Below, piece by piece: positions 12,258 to 21,619 of a stretch of 64,000 nt of DNA. The position numbers and the translations under genes were made by a program. Location: the NCBI GenBank assembly GCA_905221605.1, contig CAJNDS010000779.1, positions 1,589,001 to 1,653,000 of the forward strand, read 5' to 3'. The number at the start of each line of letters is the position of its first letter. Within the stretch, counting starts at the first letter, position 1. This stretch comes from Symbiodinium natans (Eukaryota; Sar; Dinophyceae; Suessiales; Symbiodiniaceae). The notes beneath the pieces were generated by a model. The model did not search any database, had not been told where the DNA came from, and worked only from the letters and a program-made list of their open reading frames with translations.

Positions 12258-12541
12258 AACCACGCAGAGGTGGGCCGCGGCCTGATGCAGGTCCCCAAAG
12301 CCGCGCGGGCGCGGCGCTGGAGAGCCCAGTTGCAGGGTTTAGGGTTCAGGGTTTAGGGTTTAGGGTTTGGGATTTAGGGTTTAGGCGTCGGGAAAAGATG
12401 TACGTAGATGACAGATTTAGGGTTTAGGGTGTATAGGGTTGGCCCGCTAAAGTATGGACGTGTCTGTATATTCGCCCTGAACCCTACACCCTAAACCTAA
12501 AAAAATGAGAGGCCTCCCAAAAGAGCCTGTTCATAAGGATA

Positions 12542-12650
12542 CTTGGAGGTTCAAGGGTACTTCTAAGTAGGGACATATAAGTAATTCGTTTTGTGTAGAA
12601 CTATTTAAAGTTCTTCTAGCCATATTCACAAGTCCCCTTGAACCTCCAAG
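12542..12650. mobile_element. MITE-A copy 2
   Basis: A 109-bp element with terminal inverted repeats starting CTTGGAGGTTCAAGG, flanked by TA on both sides as in copy 1. Interior sequence differs from copy 1. Confidence 0.85.
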
Positions 12651-13486
12651 TACAAAAAGGTCAGCCCTAAACCCTAAACCCTAAACCTACCAAAATGCTG
12701 GGGTGCAAACAAATCCTACAAAAATGAGAGCCCCCCCCCCCCCCCCCCCGGAGCGGAGCGAGCTTGTTCACAAGCATACCCTCAACCCTAAATCCCAAAC
12801 CCTAAACCCTAAAACCTGAACCCTAAACCCTGATCCTAAACCCGAAACCCTAAATCCCAAACCCTGAACCCCAAAATGGCGAGTCTTCAGGCGAAGAGAA
12901 GGTTTGGGATCAAGAGCTCGGATGTTGGGTGCGGGCCTCGGGCGGAGCGGGAAGAAGCGGACAAGAGTCGAGGAAGTCTATAGAAGGAGTAGAGGGATAT
13001 AGATATACATGTATGTATATGTATATGTATATGTATATTTGCAAAATATGCATATATATATATATATGTGTATGTATATGATCCCCGTTCTCAGTTCGTC
13101 AGCCCCCCCAGGAAGGGGGACCCTAAAAACCCTAAACCTTAAACCCTAAACTCTAAACCCTAAAACCCTAAACCCTGAAACCAACCCACAGCCACACCAC
13201 ACAGAGGGGGGGGGGGGGGGGGCCCGCACCTTGATCACACATCTGTATATATATATATATATATATATATGTACGTATGTGTACATATACATATACATAT
13301 ACGTATACATATCTGTATGGGGTTGACGATTTGGGGTTTTGGGTTTAGGGCTTAGCACTGGAGATTGTGCCAGCTTCAGTCCTGGTTGGAAAAACAGGGT
13401 TTAGCAAAAAGAGTTTGGATGAGAGGCATATGGGGCATTGAGGGCTAAGGGCGCCTTACCCGATGTATTGTTGCGGGGTTCATCAG
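12651..13486. other. Repeat-rich intron-like DNA
   Basis: Contains a poly-C run, degenerate CCCTAAA arrays at 12661-12690, 12780-12870 and 13120-13185, TA/TG microsatellites at about 13005-13080 and 13240-13315, and a G run near 13205. No exon is supported. Confidence 0.6.
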
Positions 13487-13586
13487 GCAATTAGGACAGC
13501 GCTTGGCTGAAAATGAGGTGGACGTTGATCTTTGTGCGCTGGAGCGGCAAGTGGCAGAGGCGGTGTTTGCCCAGCATGGGCGTCGG
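13487..13586 (+). CDS. Orphan internal exon, unknown protein
   Basis: Exactly 33 codons plus one base between CATCAG|G and CGG|GTAGGC. It reads QLGQRLAENEVDVDLCALER and then continues as a charged, helical sequence to FAQHGRR. The composition and clean splice signals make it one of the better orphan exons. No family is recognised. Confidence 0.6.
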
Positions 13587-13665
13587 GTAGGCAGGTAGAT
13601 AGCAGGAGGCTTACTTCTTGTGAAGCAAGAGTTGCCAGTGGGGTCAAGGCCTCATGTGGACCATA

Positions 13666-13778
13666 CTAGGATGCCCAGTAGTGCCCTTATTCCCTTTTAG
13701 GGGGCTCTAGGTTCCCCAAAAAACCCCTTCAAGCAAAAAAGGGCACCCTTTTTAATCCTAGGTTACTGGGCAACCTAG
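13666..13778. mobile_element. MITE-C copy 2
   Basis: Bounded by CTAGGATGCCCAGT and ACTGGGCAACCTAG, with the family interior of CCCTTTT and AAAAGGGCACCC. About 113 bp. Confidence 0.75.
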
Positions 13779-14394
13779 CGTATGTGGGCGCATGCATGTA
13801 CCTCCCTGGGTTCGTTTGAAGGATTTGGGGGACTCGAAGTTCGCTCAATCCTTCATCATGCTGACTGATGACTGCTTTGCCTGATGAATTGCTACAGCCA
13901 GCTTTGGGTTTAGGGTTGAGGGTTTTGGGTTTAGGTTAGGGTTTTTGGCTGTTTGGGGTTAGGAATGCGCAGAGGGTGGGGGGGGGGGGGGTTAACCATT
14001 GTCAGGTGCTTCTTACCTCGCATTTTCTTTCGTTCAGGGTGCCACAACGTGACGGTGCATGTCCTTCCAGCTTTGGTAAATTGAGCCTTCGAACCACAAT
14101 TTCAACGTTCCAGCCGTAGCTCAGACAGAGCACCCTGAAACACTTGACGTCACAAAATATGTTCCCAAATGCCCCTTTAGCCATGTAAACCCTGATCTAA
14201 CCTCACCCCGAAATGGGGGGGGGGGACACCTAATATACACCCCCTAAATAGTAGGATTCCCTTATAATCAGGACCCCAATAAGGTACCCTTAAACCCTAA
14301 ACCCTAAACCCTAAACTCGGAACCCCCGAAATCCTGTTCAACTTCAGGATACCGAGAAGATGGACTCCGCCACAGGCACTGGAGAAGGACTCCC

Positions 14395-14506
14395 CTCCCT
14401 CAGTGCGTGTTTGCCTTTGCGTGCTTGCCTTTGCATGTCTCCGTGTGTTTCTGTCGGTCGCTCGTGTGTGTGTGTGTGTGTGCGCGCGGTGTCGGTGTGT
14501 GTGTGT
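14395..14506. repeat. TG-rich microsatellite, left flank of retroelement
   Basis: TG-rich sequence ending in a (GT)n run. The same kind of sequence continues on the far side of the retroelement at 21611-21690, so the element probably inserted into this tract. Confidence 0.8.
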
Positions 14507-14789
14507 GTGTGTGTGGACCATCTGTATCTAAGATGTGAAGTTATGGCTGAACACTCATTGATCCTCCTGAAAGCTGTGCATTGATTCGTCGCACTGAAGT
14601 GATCTGATTTATCTGATTCCCCAAAAGAAAGCCGAGATGTTATGTCAAGCAGGGGGGTGCTGGAGAGATTTGCAGTCAGCACCCAATGAAGACGCTGCAT
14701 ATCTCTTGTGATACCATTGCAGACGTGCAATGGCGTACCTGCGAACTTCGAGGAATTTTCCCAACCAGCTTCGACTGGGTATGTGTGTG
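14507..14789 (+). repeat. Left terminal direct repeat (pLTR)
   Basis: A 283-bp unit starting in a short TG run before GGACCATCTGTATC and ending GACTGGGTATGTGTGTG. Identical to 21337-21619 apart from one A/G difference. Penelope-like elements carry such pseudo-LTRs because of their tandem arrangement. Confidence 0.93.
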
Positions 14790-15025
14790 ATTCCCGACAG
14801 TAATTCTGCCAAAGCGCTGTCGGACTCACGGCCCGCGTGAGAGAAATCAAGCTCTGAATGCATGCTGAAGCAGATTTCCAGGGCTCAAGACCTCCCAGAT
14901 ACGAAAAGACCTTCAGCCTCAGACCATCCTCTAGAGTTTTGACATATGACGTACCCAATTTGAAGATGATGTCATCACATTGAGATTAGTCGAACAGCTT
15001 ACATGACTTTATCTTGAGCGTCCTT

Positions 15026-15090
15026 CTGAATGCACCCTGAGTCGCAGGACGACATTGAACGACATCACATCCCTCTGAATACAACCTAAG
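15026..15090 (+). repeat. 5' UTR repeat motif of the retroelement
   Basis: CTGAATGCACCCTGAG at 15026-15041 and a degenerate copy at 15075-15090. The same motif occurs twice near the 3' end of the element (21099-21114 and 21122-21137). Confidence 0.75.
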
Positions 15091-15158
15091 TCACTGGACG
15101 GTATACTGTAATATCATGCCGTGAGTTCACCCAAGTTAGTACGTACACATTTGCAGCA

Positions 15159-16463
15159 ATGGACCGTCGTTTACACATTCATGTGCACCTATCTGGACGA
15201 CATCGATCCAGAAGCAGGCACCGCAGAAGAGACTGCGCAAGACATCGTACAAGAAGACGCAGAACTTCGTCATCCAGTAGCTCCAGTTCTAGCCCTAAAC
15301 GAACGGCCAATGTTCTTGATGCATTCTCAGTGGGTATGCCTCCTGGTACTTGGAACCGCCCGGGGAACAATCCTATGGCAAGCAGTTCTTCGTCGTATCC
15401 TGTCAGATAAGAATACCCAATTAACATGGTACCTGGCAGATTTCCCAATAGTCTCGCTGCGATACAAGACAATCCTCCGGCACCCGTACGACCATCAGTA
15501 CCTTTGAGTACGCAAAGGCCGACGCTGACGTCAGATTTTTCCCACCCTGATGCTTTTAGCATAGTGCAACTGGTGCAAAATCGTATTCCTTTTCCTGGAG
15601 ATACCTCAGCAATAGGCCAGTACACGGACATGTTCTATGAGATCAACCAAGCACAACAATGGCCTGTAGAGCGTCCTGCACCTTTGATGGGCACGATTCC
15701 TACCAAGCCGACGTCATCCATTTGAGTTTCTGTTCCTTTCGACCAGGTTAAGACCATTGTCCTGCGCAGAAAGTGGATTGAGCCGCTTTATCGACTGGTC
15801 AATGACGTTACGTTGGAGAATTTCAGAGTTCAGCGGGACTGTCTCTTTCATCTGTTGCAACAAAACGGCCCGATTACCAAGATGAATCAGCAGACTTTGG
15901 CAGTGTTCCTCAACGCAGTCATTGTCAATAGATTGCAGATCTACGACTTTGTAGATCATGCTCGATGCTTTCATGTGAATGGTGTCAACATGTGGTTCCT
16001 GAGAACAAAGAATTTTCCAGGCCCGCTAGAAGAAGCATTGACTGGTCACAATTATGCCTGGTGCCATGTTTGCGGATTGGATACCGTTCTAGGTGTTCTT
16101 CGTTGCGGTGTGGTACTCCCCACCACTAGTGATGGCATACAGCTGGATCCTAACCTGCCTTTGACTGGTTTCTTTGGCCGTGGGCAACAATGCGATGGCG
16201 ACCCTTGGCAATGCGCAACTCAACTAGCAATCAAATGTCATGCTCATCCCAAAAACGCCTATGGGATTTCAGTTGGTGGGATTTTGAGAGGGAACCACGT
16301 GCTCCCCGATAGATCCAGTACCTGGCTTGAGGAATTCATTTGCACCAGGTCCGGCATCGTTAAATCCAAATCAACAGATCGTCGATGGTGTTTCAGATGC
16401 GACTTAGCGTCCATCCAGTTCATTTGTCTCACCCACAAAGCAGATGACAGCAGCTCGATGTGA
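15159..16463 (+). pseudogene. Retroelement ORF-A, RS-rich with unidentified domain
   Basis: One reading frame of 435 codons from ATG 15159 to TGA 16461-16463, interrupted by TAA at 15408-15410 and TGA at 15723-15725. The coding character is unchanged across both stops, so they look like mutations. Residues 1-50 are Arg/Ser-rich (RSRSRHRRR, then a run of serines and PKR), resembling an RS/nucleic-acid-binding tail. The last 200 residues form a globular-looking domain with the motifs HVCGLDTVLGVLRCG and GFFGRG and a C-terminal RRWCFRCDLA. The H-x-T/L...ILR-x-G pattern recalls the nucleotide-binding start of ADP-ribosyltransferase folds. That resemblance is weak and no function is assigned. It precedes the two conventional ORFs of the element. 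Confidence 0.7.
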
Positions 16464-16948
16464 AATTGACCTGTTCACCATATCTGTTTCTGCACTCACC
16501 GACAGTGACTAATTCCATGTAGTGCTTACAAATTTCGTTCTACGTTTAGGCCTCTTCTTATTCGGTTTACATTTAGACCCCGACACGCGCTCTACCGTGG
16601 AAGAGAATGATGAAGTCACTGAAGTCAGCAAAGAAGACATGTAGCGTCAACTTATTGAAGAGTCTCATAGCAAGCTTCTATTCCCAAAAGCTAGGCGACG
16701 TTCTGCAGGGGCCCCATGTTTTTCCAGCAAGAACCGATTGAGCAGAAGTCCTCGATCAAAGCACCTCCACAGTCTAGTTCGAGGAGCAGTTCTCATCCTC
16801 ACAAAACAACAGCACCTGCCCCAAAGCAAGTGACTAGGCCTCCATGTCTCACCCCTTCTGCTACAACAGTAAAGCGTCGCCGCGCGCTAGATCCTCAGAA
16901 AACCAGTTGTAGAGCGGCTGAAGGTTGAGACTCCTTCTTGTGTAAACA
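16464..16948 (+). other. Spacer with possible Ser/Pro-rich coding remnant
   Basis: The frame at 16716-16928 (70 codons from ATG) is rich in Ser, Pro and basic residues, including VKRRRALD. It lies in the same frame as ORF-A but is separated from it by several stops. It may be a decayed C-terminal tail of ORF-A or a short separate ORF. Confidence 0.35.
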
Positions 16949-17000
16949 GCAAAGGAAAGAAAACGATGCGCGCCCGCATCGTTTTCTTTCTTTTGTTGCT
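16949..17000 (+). other. Strong hairpin between ORF-A and ORF1
   Basis: Arms around AAAGAAAACGATGCG and its exact complement, with a 4-nt loop near 16971-16974 and further pairing at the base. The predicted stem is about 20 bp. It lies about 150 nt upstream of the ORF1 start, inside the element. A role as an RNA structure is inference. Confidence 0.85.
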
Positions 17001-17148
17001 TCTGTTATGGCTTGTGGTGACCGTCATAGAGTCATAGACCCCGGGAGTACCCAACTTTCACCTCCGTGTGTTTTGATATCTAAATAGCAGCCATGCGCAC
17101 TCTTGAAGCAGTTTGGTTCCAGCCGCATTTTTCCAGCCTAGCCTCATC

Positions 17149-18372
17149 ATGTCGTGGAAATCTTGGGACCAATGGCAGCCTTCTCGAGATTGGGATCGTT
17201 CGCAATGGCAATCAGGAGGTTGGAACATGCAAGATAGTTCGTGGAGTTCGACCCCAACTAAGTCCAATGTCCATCGTGAGCCTGGTCGAGACTTCAGTTC
17301 CCCTACAGGCTTCCCAGTGATTCATGGGCTACCTGATGACTTCAAGAGTACCAAAACTCATCTTGACAGTCGGGAAGTGTATGGTAAGACCATGTTACGC
17401 CGAATTGCTCCAACATCTTGGTCTACCAAATACCAGTTGGCCGGAAAAGACATGGGCAGCATTCGACTTGTAGATCTGCTTTGGCGAGGTTGGAACAACT
17501 ATCACTTGAGAGCGCTTTCGCATGGCCAGTATGTTTCACTCGTTGTTGCGCGAAAGGTCAACGAAAGTGTTTTTTCGTCTAGCATTCTCACCCTTTTGCG
17601 AGAGAATAAGTGGGACATAGATGAGTTGGCCACTCAGTTTGCTCGTTTGCACCCTGAAGCTTGCCCCAATGCTTCCTCAAACTCTGATGAGCACAAAGCC
17701 ATCAAGGCCCAAGCGTTAGCCAAGTTTCTTGTGCAGCAGCTCCAACAATTTGTTGTCTCTTCAAACAGTCAGCCCAGCGATCTTCAGAAGATTGCCCAAC
17801 TGGAAGAACAGCTCCAGATGGAGAAAGCTAAGAACGCCAAGCGAGGTTTGGAAGAGCCCGAACCATCTCCTTCCGAGAAGCGTGTCCGTTTGAAGCAGAA
17901 GACCGCTTTGCCAATTGTTTCTTCGTCAGCTCCACAATTTGATCCTGCAGCCATTGCTCGACAAGCTGTTGACCCTTCCAACATCCCCAAAGATCGTGTT
18001 TTTGCCCAGGCCAGCCTTTCCTCAGTTACCAAGACAGCCATTGAAAAATGGCTCAAGAGCCTCAAAGGCAAAGACAAAGGCAAGGCCGAACAGTTGGATG
18101 CCGCGATTTCGTTTGCAGACAAGATCAGCAACACGATTGATGCTGCTACGTTTCAAGCACTTCGTGACACGTGTGCTCAGTTGGGACTGCCTGTCAGTCT
18201 CGCTGTAAAGATCAAAGCGCCTGAGCTCATTCGCATCTTGACAGCTGCGACTTTCGTAGCTTGTGTGCAACGGCACTACATTCGCATCCTGGAGTTTCGT
18301 GCACCATTCGCACCTGGAGAAGAAGGACCAGTCATTTTGTTGGTAAGACCTTGGTACAGATTGCAGACATGA
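17149..18372 (+). CDS. Retroelement ORF1, coiled-coil/NLS protein
   Basis: 407 codons from ATG 17149 to TGA 18370-18372. The frame is open 12 codons further upstream, but only TTG starts there, so the ATG is preferred. The N-terminus is rich in Trp, Ser and Gln (MSWKSWDQWQPS). Residues about 205-240 (KIAQLEEQLQMEKAKNAKR) look like a short coiled coil. They are followed by a Pro/Glu linker and the basic cluster EKRVRLKQK, a plausible nuclear localisation or RNA-binding signal. The C-terminal third is charged and helical. There is no zinc knuckle. By position it fills the place of an ORF1 RNA-binding partner of the RT, which is inference. Its stop overlaps the start of ORF2 in ATGA, suggesting coupled termination-reinitiation. 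Confidence 0.8.
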   Translation: MSWKSWDQWQPSRDWDRSQWQSGGWNMQDSSWSSTPTKSNVHREPGRDFSSPTGFPVIHGLPDDFKSTKTHLDSREVYGKTMLRRIAPTSWSTKYQLAGKDMGSIRLVDLLWRGWNNYHLRALSHGQYVSLVVARKVNESVFSSSILTLLRENKWDIDELATQFARLHPEACPNASSNSDEHKAIKAQALAKFLVQQLQQFVVSSNSQPSDLQKIAQLEEQLQMEKAKNAKRGLEEPEPSPSEKRVRLKQKTALPIVSSSAPQFDPAAIARQAVDPSNIPKDRVFAQASLSSVTKTAIEKWLKSLKGKDKGKAEQLDAAISFADKISNTIDAATFQALRDTCAQLGLPVSLAVKIKAPELIRILTAATFVACVQRHYIRILEFRAPFAPGEEGPVILLVRPWYRLQT

Positions 18373-18626
18373 TGTCAACTCCATGTTCCACCTACGTAGT
18401 GGTTCTACCTGCACTTCAGCGCAGACAGTGGACAAAAACCGGAAGCCTGCTTGATGCGAAGAAGTTTTATGTGGGATCCACCACTAAAACAGTTCATCAA
18501 CGACATGATGCTCGTATATTCGCAAGCTCCGACTTCTACAACAAGGACAGTTTACTAACACGGAAATCATGGTTCACTACTTTCACAACCATGCCGACCT
18601 GTTTGACACCGTCATCTTGCCGCTAG
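18369..18626 (+). CDS. Retroelement ORF2, N-terminal GIY-YIG nuclease part
   Basis: Starts at ATG 18369, which overlaps the ORF1 stop (ATGA). Residues 8-14 (TYVVVLP) and 33-37 (FYVGS) form the GIY...YIG pair, with Tyr9, Tyr34 and Arg45 in the catalytic spacing. The frame runs to 18626 but loses the domain after about 18557. The Glu and Asn of the nuclease appear in the next frame (Glu32 and Asn44 counted from 18569). A one-base loss, or an equivalent indel, between 18557 and 18626 therefore splits the domain in this copy. The domain nicks the target DNA in Penelope-like elements. Confidence 0.8.
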   Translation: MMSTPCSTYVVVLPALQRRQWTKTGSLLDAKKFYVGSTTKTVHQRHDARIFASSDFYNKDSLLTRKSWFTTFTTMPTCLTPSSCR

Positions 18627-20875
18627 GAACATTTCCTGACAAAGTATCTGTTCGGGCTGCTGAATGTACTCTCATACATTCCTGGAAACCTGGCCTTAAC
18701 ATGCCTTGGGTCGCTAATCTCAACCCAACCTCTTCAACCCGTACGTCGCAGCAGACCTTGTCCAATAGTCAATACAGTTGTCCTGGAAAACGCTTATGGA
18801 GGAAGGCACGCAGACGACTTCGCACATTGGGTATTCTTCATTGTTACTCCAGTCAGGCTCTCTGTCCTCAAGAGAATTGGGCCCTTTTGGTCAAATTAGC
18901 CCACGGAGGTATGTCAGCATTCAACACGGAACGAAGATTGAGAAGCTCCGAGTTTCACGCCGCTCACCTGTATGCCCTGTACCGTATGTGCAATCTATTG
19001 GATGATCCCCCTCGCACTGCTGTAAAAGCTACCCTACGCAGTTGCCTCACTTTTCGCAATCTAGCTGTCCCAAAGTTTGGCAAACCCCTCACGATCCCCA
19101 CGCTTGCCAATACGGACTTCAGCAAATCAGTGCGAAGATGGATACAGAGCCTTATTCATCAGTACAAGGACTACCTCATCCCTTTTCACTTACCCAGCAA
19201 AACAGTGATTGCAGGTACTTTTCCGTCCTTTCGATCTGTGCTTTACAACAATATCATTCTACAACAACAATGGGATTGGGACCATCCTCCTGTATGTCAT
19301 TGTGAACAATGGAAGCAACAACATCCTCAATTGCGAGTTGTAGATGGACACGTTGCATCTCCGGCTCATCTTCTTGCAGTGTCACGCCGAATACAGAATA
19401 TCTTGCAACATTCTGCTGATTCCCAGGTATACCCTAAACGACAATTTTATATTGATCACACCTGGAAAGCCGTACGACAGTGGCTACGACGTTATGGACT
19501 CTTCGATGTCACCAAAGACAATTGGGCTGCGTTTGTACAGTCACAATGGAATGATCATTCGCTGGAGTCCCGGGACGCCCTCAAATTCAAGGATGTAACC
19601 TTTCTTCGTAAAATCCTAGATGGATTCTTCATTCATGGCCGAGATCATGCAGTTGCCCATGTTCATGTATTTTGTCCTCTTTTTGTGTGGCGAGTCTACA
19701 GAAAGACTTTTGGAGACCCTGAAGTATATGAACGACTCCCCCTTACGTATTCTCAAGCCTCTGTGTTCTTGAAGATGACCACGCGTAAGGCTTTCCTGAC
19801 TAGATACAAATGGGGTTTCAGAGCCAGTGAACCTTCCATACCGATTGCATATATCCTCCTCAAGCAGAAGAAGTCTTTTCAAGCTGCGAGGCCCATTATC
19901 AGCTACAAGTATTTCCTGTACGCGCGATTGTTCAAAGCTACTGCCATCGTTATCGATCTTCTAGTTCGTGACGTATGTCCTGACTCATGTGGATTGGACA
20001 CCTTACCAGTCATGCTTCAGAAGCTTTCTGCATTCCTACATCAAGCGCCAGAAGACTTCGAGGCATTGAGTTTTAATCAAGACTTGGTTGGGTTTTTCAC
20101 GAGCATTCCCGTAGATCGGATTTTGCAGTCTATTGATGCCATCATCAGTCGGTATTGTTATCGTCACGCATTACAATTGGCTGATGTTGTGTTCTCCGTG
20201 CTCCTCAAGGAGAAAGATGTAAACCTCCGAATCTGGAGAGGCAGACCGCGAAAAGCAGCCCAAAGACCTTATCTGATACATCTACAAGATGTCCGAGCTA
20301 TTTTTCATCTCAGTTGCGAGTGCAGTGTGTTCTCCGTGATGCAGTGTATTTTTCGACAGCGCCGCGGAGCAACCATAGGAAACCAGATTTCCCCTATGCT
20401 GGCCAACGCTACAGTGTCATTGGAAGAACAGCGGTTTGTGGAACTACATAGAGCTGATCTTCAAAGAATCGGAGCTGATCTCTTTTGTACCCGTTATGTA
20501 GACAATCGTCTTGTCATTTTGGATGTCAAGCATGAACATCGAGCCTTCTTGAAGCAATTCCTGTCGAACGACTTTTATGCCCGTCCTGTTGAACTAGAAC
20601 ATGTACATTCCCAAGATGCCGAGCAAGAATTCCTGGGGTTTGATGTGATCCCCCAACAGTCCAAGATCCTCCTTCTTCTTCGAGATGAACCTTGGAAGAT
20701 TCGACTTCACAATAGTGCCGGTAGTTCCTCCCAAAAACTGGCATCGTATCACTCCAAAAGACACAGCATTCTCCGGCATGTACAGCCACCAGAAATGAGA
20801 GTTCAACAACTTGAACAGTTGAAGCAGTTGTTCTTGCAAGCAGGCTTCTCTAGAGCCTCGTTAGGAGACTCATGA
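18569..20875 (+). CDS. Retroelement ORF2, nuclease end plus reverse transcriptase
   Basis: 768 codons to TGA 20873-20875, continuing ORF2 in the -1 frame. Residues 30-46 hold the end of the GIY-YIG domain (RAAECTLIHSWKPGLNMPW, catalytic Glu32). A CxC pair lies at 243-245 (CHCEQW). The RT core follows: motif A SFNQDLVGFFTSIP with Asp505, motif B RRGATIGNQISPMLAN near 600, motif C RYVDNRLV with Asp645, and a FLGF motif E near 688. Motif C has Asn646 where nearly all RTs have a second Asp. No RNase H or C-terminal nuclease follows. It acts by target-primed reverse transcription. The size and domain order fit permuted Penelope-like proteins. No stop interrupts the RT itself. Confidence 0.9.
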   Translation: MVHYFHNHADLFDTVILPLGTFPDKVSVRAAECTLIHSWKPGLNMPWVANLNPTSSTRTSQQTLSNSQYSCPGKRLWRKARRRLRTLGILHCYSSQALCPQENWALLVKLAHGGMSAFNTERRLRSSEFHAAHLYALYRMCNLLDDPPRTAVKATLRSCLTFRNLAVPKFGKPLTIPTLANTDFSKSVRRWIQSLIHQYKDYLIPFHLPSKTVIAGTFPSFRSVLYNNIILQQQWDWDHPPVCHCEQWKQQHPQLRVVDGHVASPAHLLAVSRRIQNILQHSADSQVYPKRQFYIDHTWKAVRQWLRRYGLFDVTKDNWAAFVQSQWNDHSLESRDALKFKDVTFLRKILDGFFIHGRDHAVAHVHVFCPLFVWRVYRKTFGDPEVYERLPLTYSQASVFLKMTTRKAFLTRYKWGFRASEPSIPIAYILLKQKKSFQAARPIISYKYFLYARLFKATAIVIDLLVRDVCPDSCGLDTLPVMLQKLSAFLHQAPEDFEALSFNQDLVGFFTSIPVDRILQSIDAIISRYCYRHALQLADVVFSVLLKEKDVNLRIWRGRPRKAAQRPYLIHLQDVRAIFHLSCECSVFSVMQCIFRQRRGATIGNQISPMLANATVSLEEQRFVELHRADLQRIGADLFCTRYVDNRLVILDVKHEHRAFLKQFLSNDFYARPVELEHVHSQDAEQEFLGFDVIPQQSKILLLLRDEPWKIRLHNSAGSSSQKLASYHSKRHSILRHVQPPEMRVQQLEQLKQLFLQAGFSRASLGDS

Positions 20876-21098
20876 TGTTTCACCCCAGCAGATTTCGGCC
20901 ATACAGAAAACTCTCAACGTTTCATGCCTGCCGTGTAGCATCGCAGTGGCGTATCTTATTGGTAGCGATATTGACACCATCGATCAAAGACTGAGTAAGC
21001 TGGAGCCTTGGTGCAGTGTGTTCGCTTTCTCAGTCGACTAAAACGCTTTGAAGGGAGCGTTAGAAGTTGACCTTTAAATCTTACAGATAAGAACAGGA

Positions 21099-21137
21099 CT
21101 GAATTCACCCTGAGCTTCCGGCTGAATTCACCCTGAG
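21099..21137 (+). repeat. 3' UTR tandem motif of the retroelement
   Basis: Two copies of CTGAATTCACCCTGAG starting 23 nt apart, with a weaker third copy after 21145. It matches the motif at 15026-15041, so both untranslated ends share it. Confidence 0.8.
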
Positions 21138-21336
21138 CTTTCTTCTGAGCTCACCTTGCGCTATCAGAACATGTCGTAAGATATCTACGTAGTATTGTTT
21201 GTCACATGAATTCAGCTTCGCTGCCTGGTCATAGAGATCTTCGATCTATGAACTTCTCAACCGCCCCACCTCCCCCCCCTTCCTTCTCCATCCTCAACAT
21301 CAAGATAACAACACACAACCGGCTTCGACCGGGTAC

Positions 21337-21619
21337 GTGTGTGTGGACCATCTGTATCTAAGATGTGAAGTTATGGCTGAACACTCATTGATCCTCCTGA
21401 AAGCTGTGCATTGGTTCGTCGCACTGAAGTGATCTGATTTATCTGATTCCCCAAAAGAAAGCCGAGATGTTATGTCAAGCAGGGGGGTGCTGGAGAGATT
21501 TGCAGTCAGCACCCAATGAAGACGCTGCATATCTCTTGTGATACCATTGCAGACGTGCAATGGCGTACCTGCGAACTTCGAGGAATTTTCCCAACCAGCT
21601 TCGACTGGGTATGTGTGTG
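21337..21619 (+). repeat. Right terminal direct repeat (pLTR)
   Basis: Matches 14507-14789 with one substitution. It is immediately preceded at 21317-21343 by a 27-nt sequence that repeats the last 27 nt of the pLTR with three transitions. A unit junction like this is expected if the element is a partial tandem. Confidence 0.93.

Larger units (their letters stand above)
14507..21619 (+). mobile_element. Penelope-like retroelement, permuted GIY-YIG + RT type
   Basis: A 7.1-kb element flanked by 283-bp direct repeats that differ at one position (14584 versus 21414). Inside, in order, are a broken RS-rich ORF (15159-16463), a hairpin (16949-17000), a 407-codon ORF (17149-18372) and a GIY-YIG nuclease followed by a reverse transcriptase (18369-20875). 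Nuclease before RT matches the permuted Penelope-like clades known from protists, algae and invertebrates (Naiad/Chlamys group) and differs from canonical Penelope, where the nuclease is C-terminal. Terminal direct repeats (pLTRs) are also usual for the group. There is no integrase, RNase H or protease, so it is not an LTR retrotransposon. The near-identical terminal repeats suggest recent insertion, yet three coding lesions mean this copy is non-autonomous. Confidence 0.88.

Noticed and set aside
14507-14789. Hammerhead ribozyme in the terminal repeat
   Set aside because: Penelope-like pLTRs often carry one, but I could not find a CTGANGA core with a matching GAAA on either strand.
14344-14958. 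Minus-strand frame of 204 codons across the left terminal repeat
   Set aside because: Includes (CA)n-encoded Thr/His runs, and a similar frame recurs in the right terminal repeat, so it reflects the repeat, not a gene.
15408-15725. Reassigned stop codons in ORF-A
   Set aside because: The RT and ORF1 frames end normally and contain no internal stops, so mutation is simpler than recoding.
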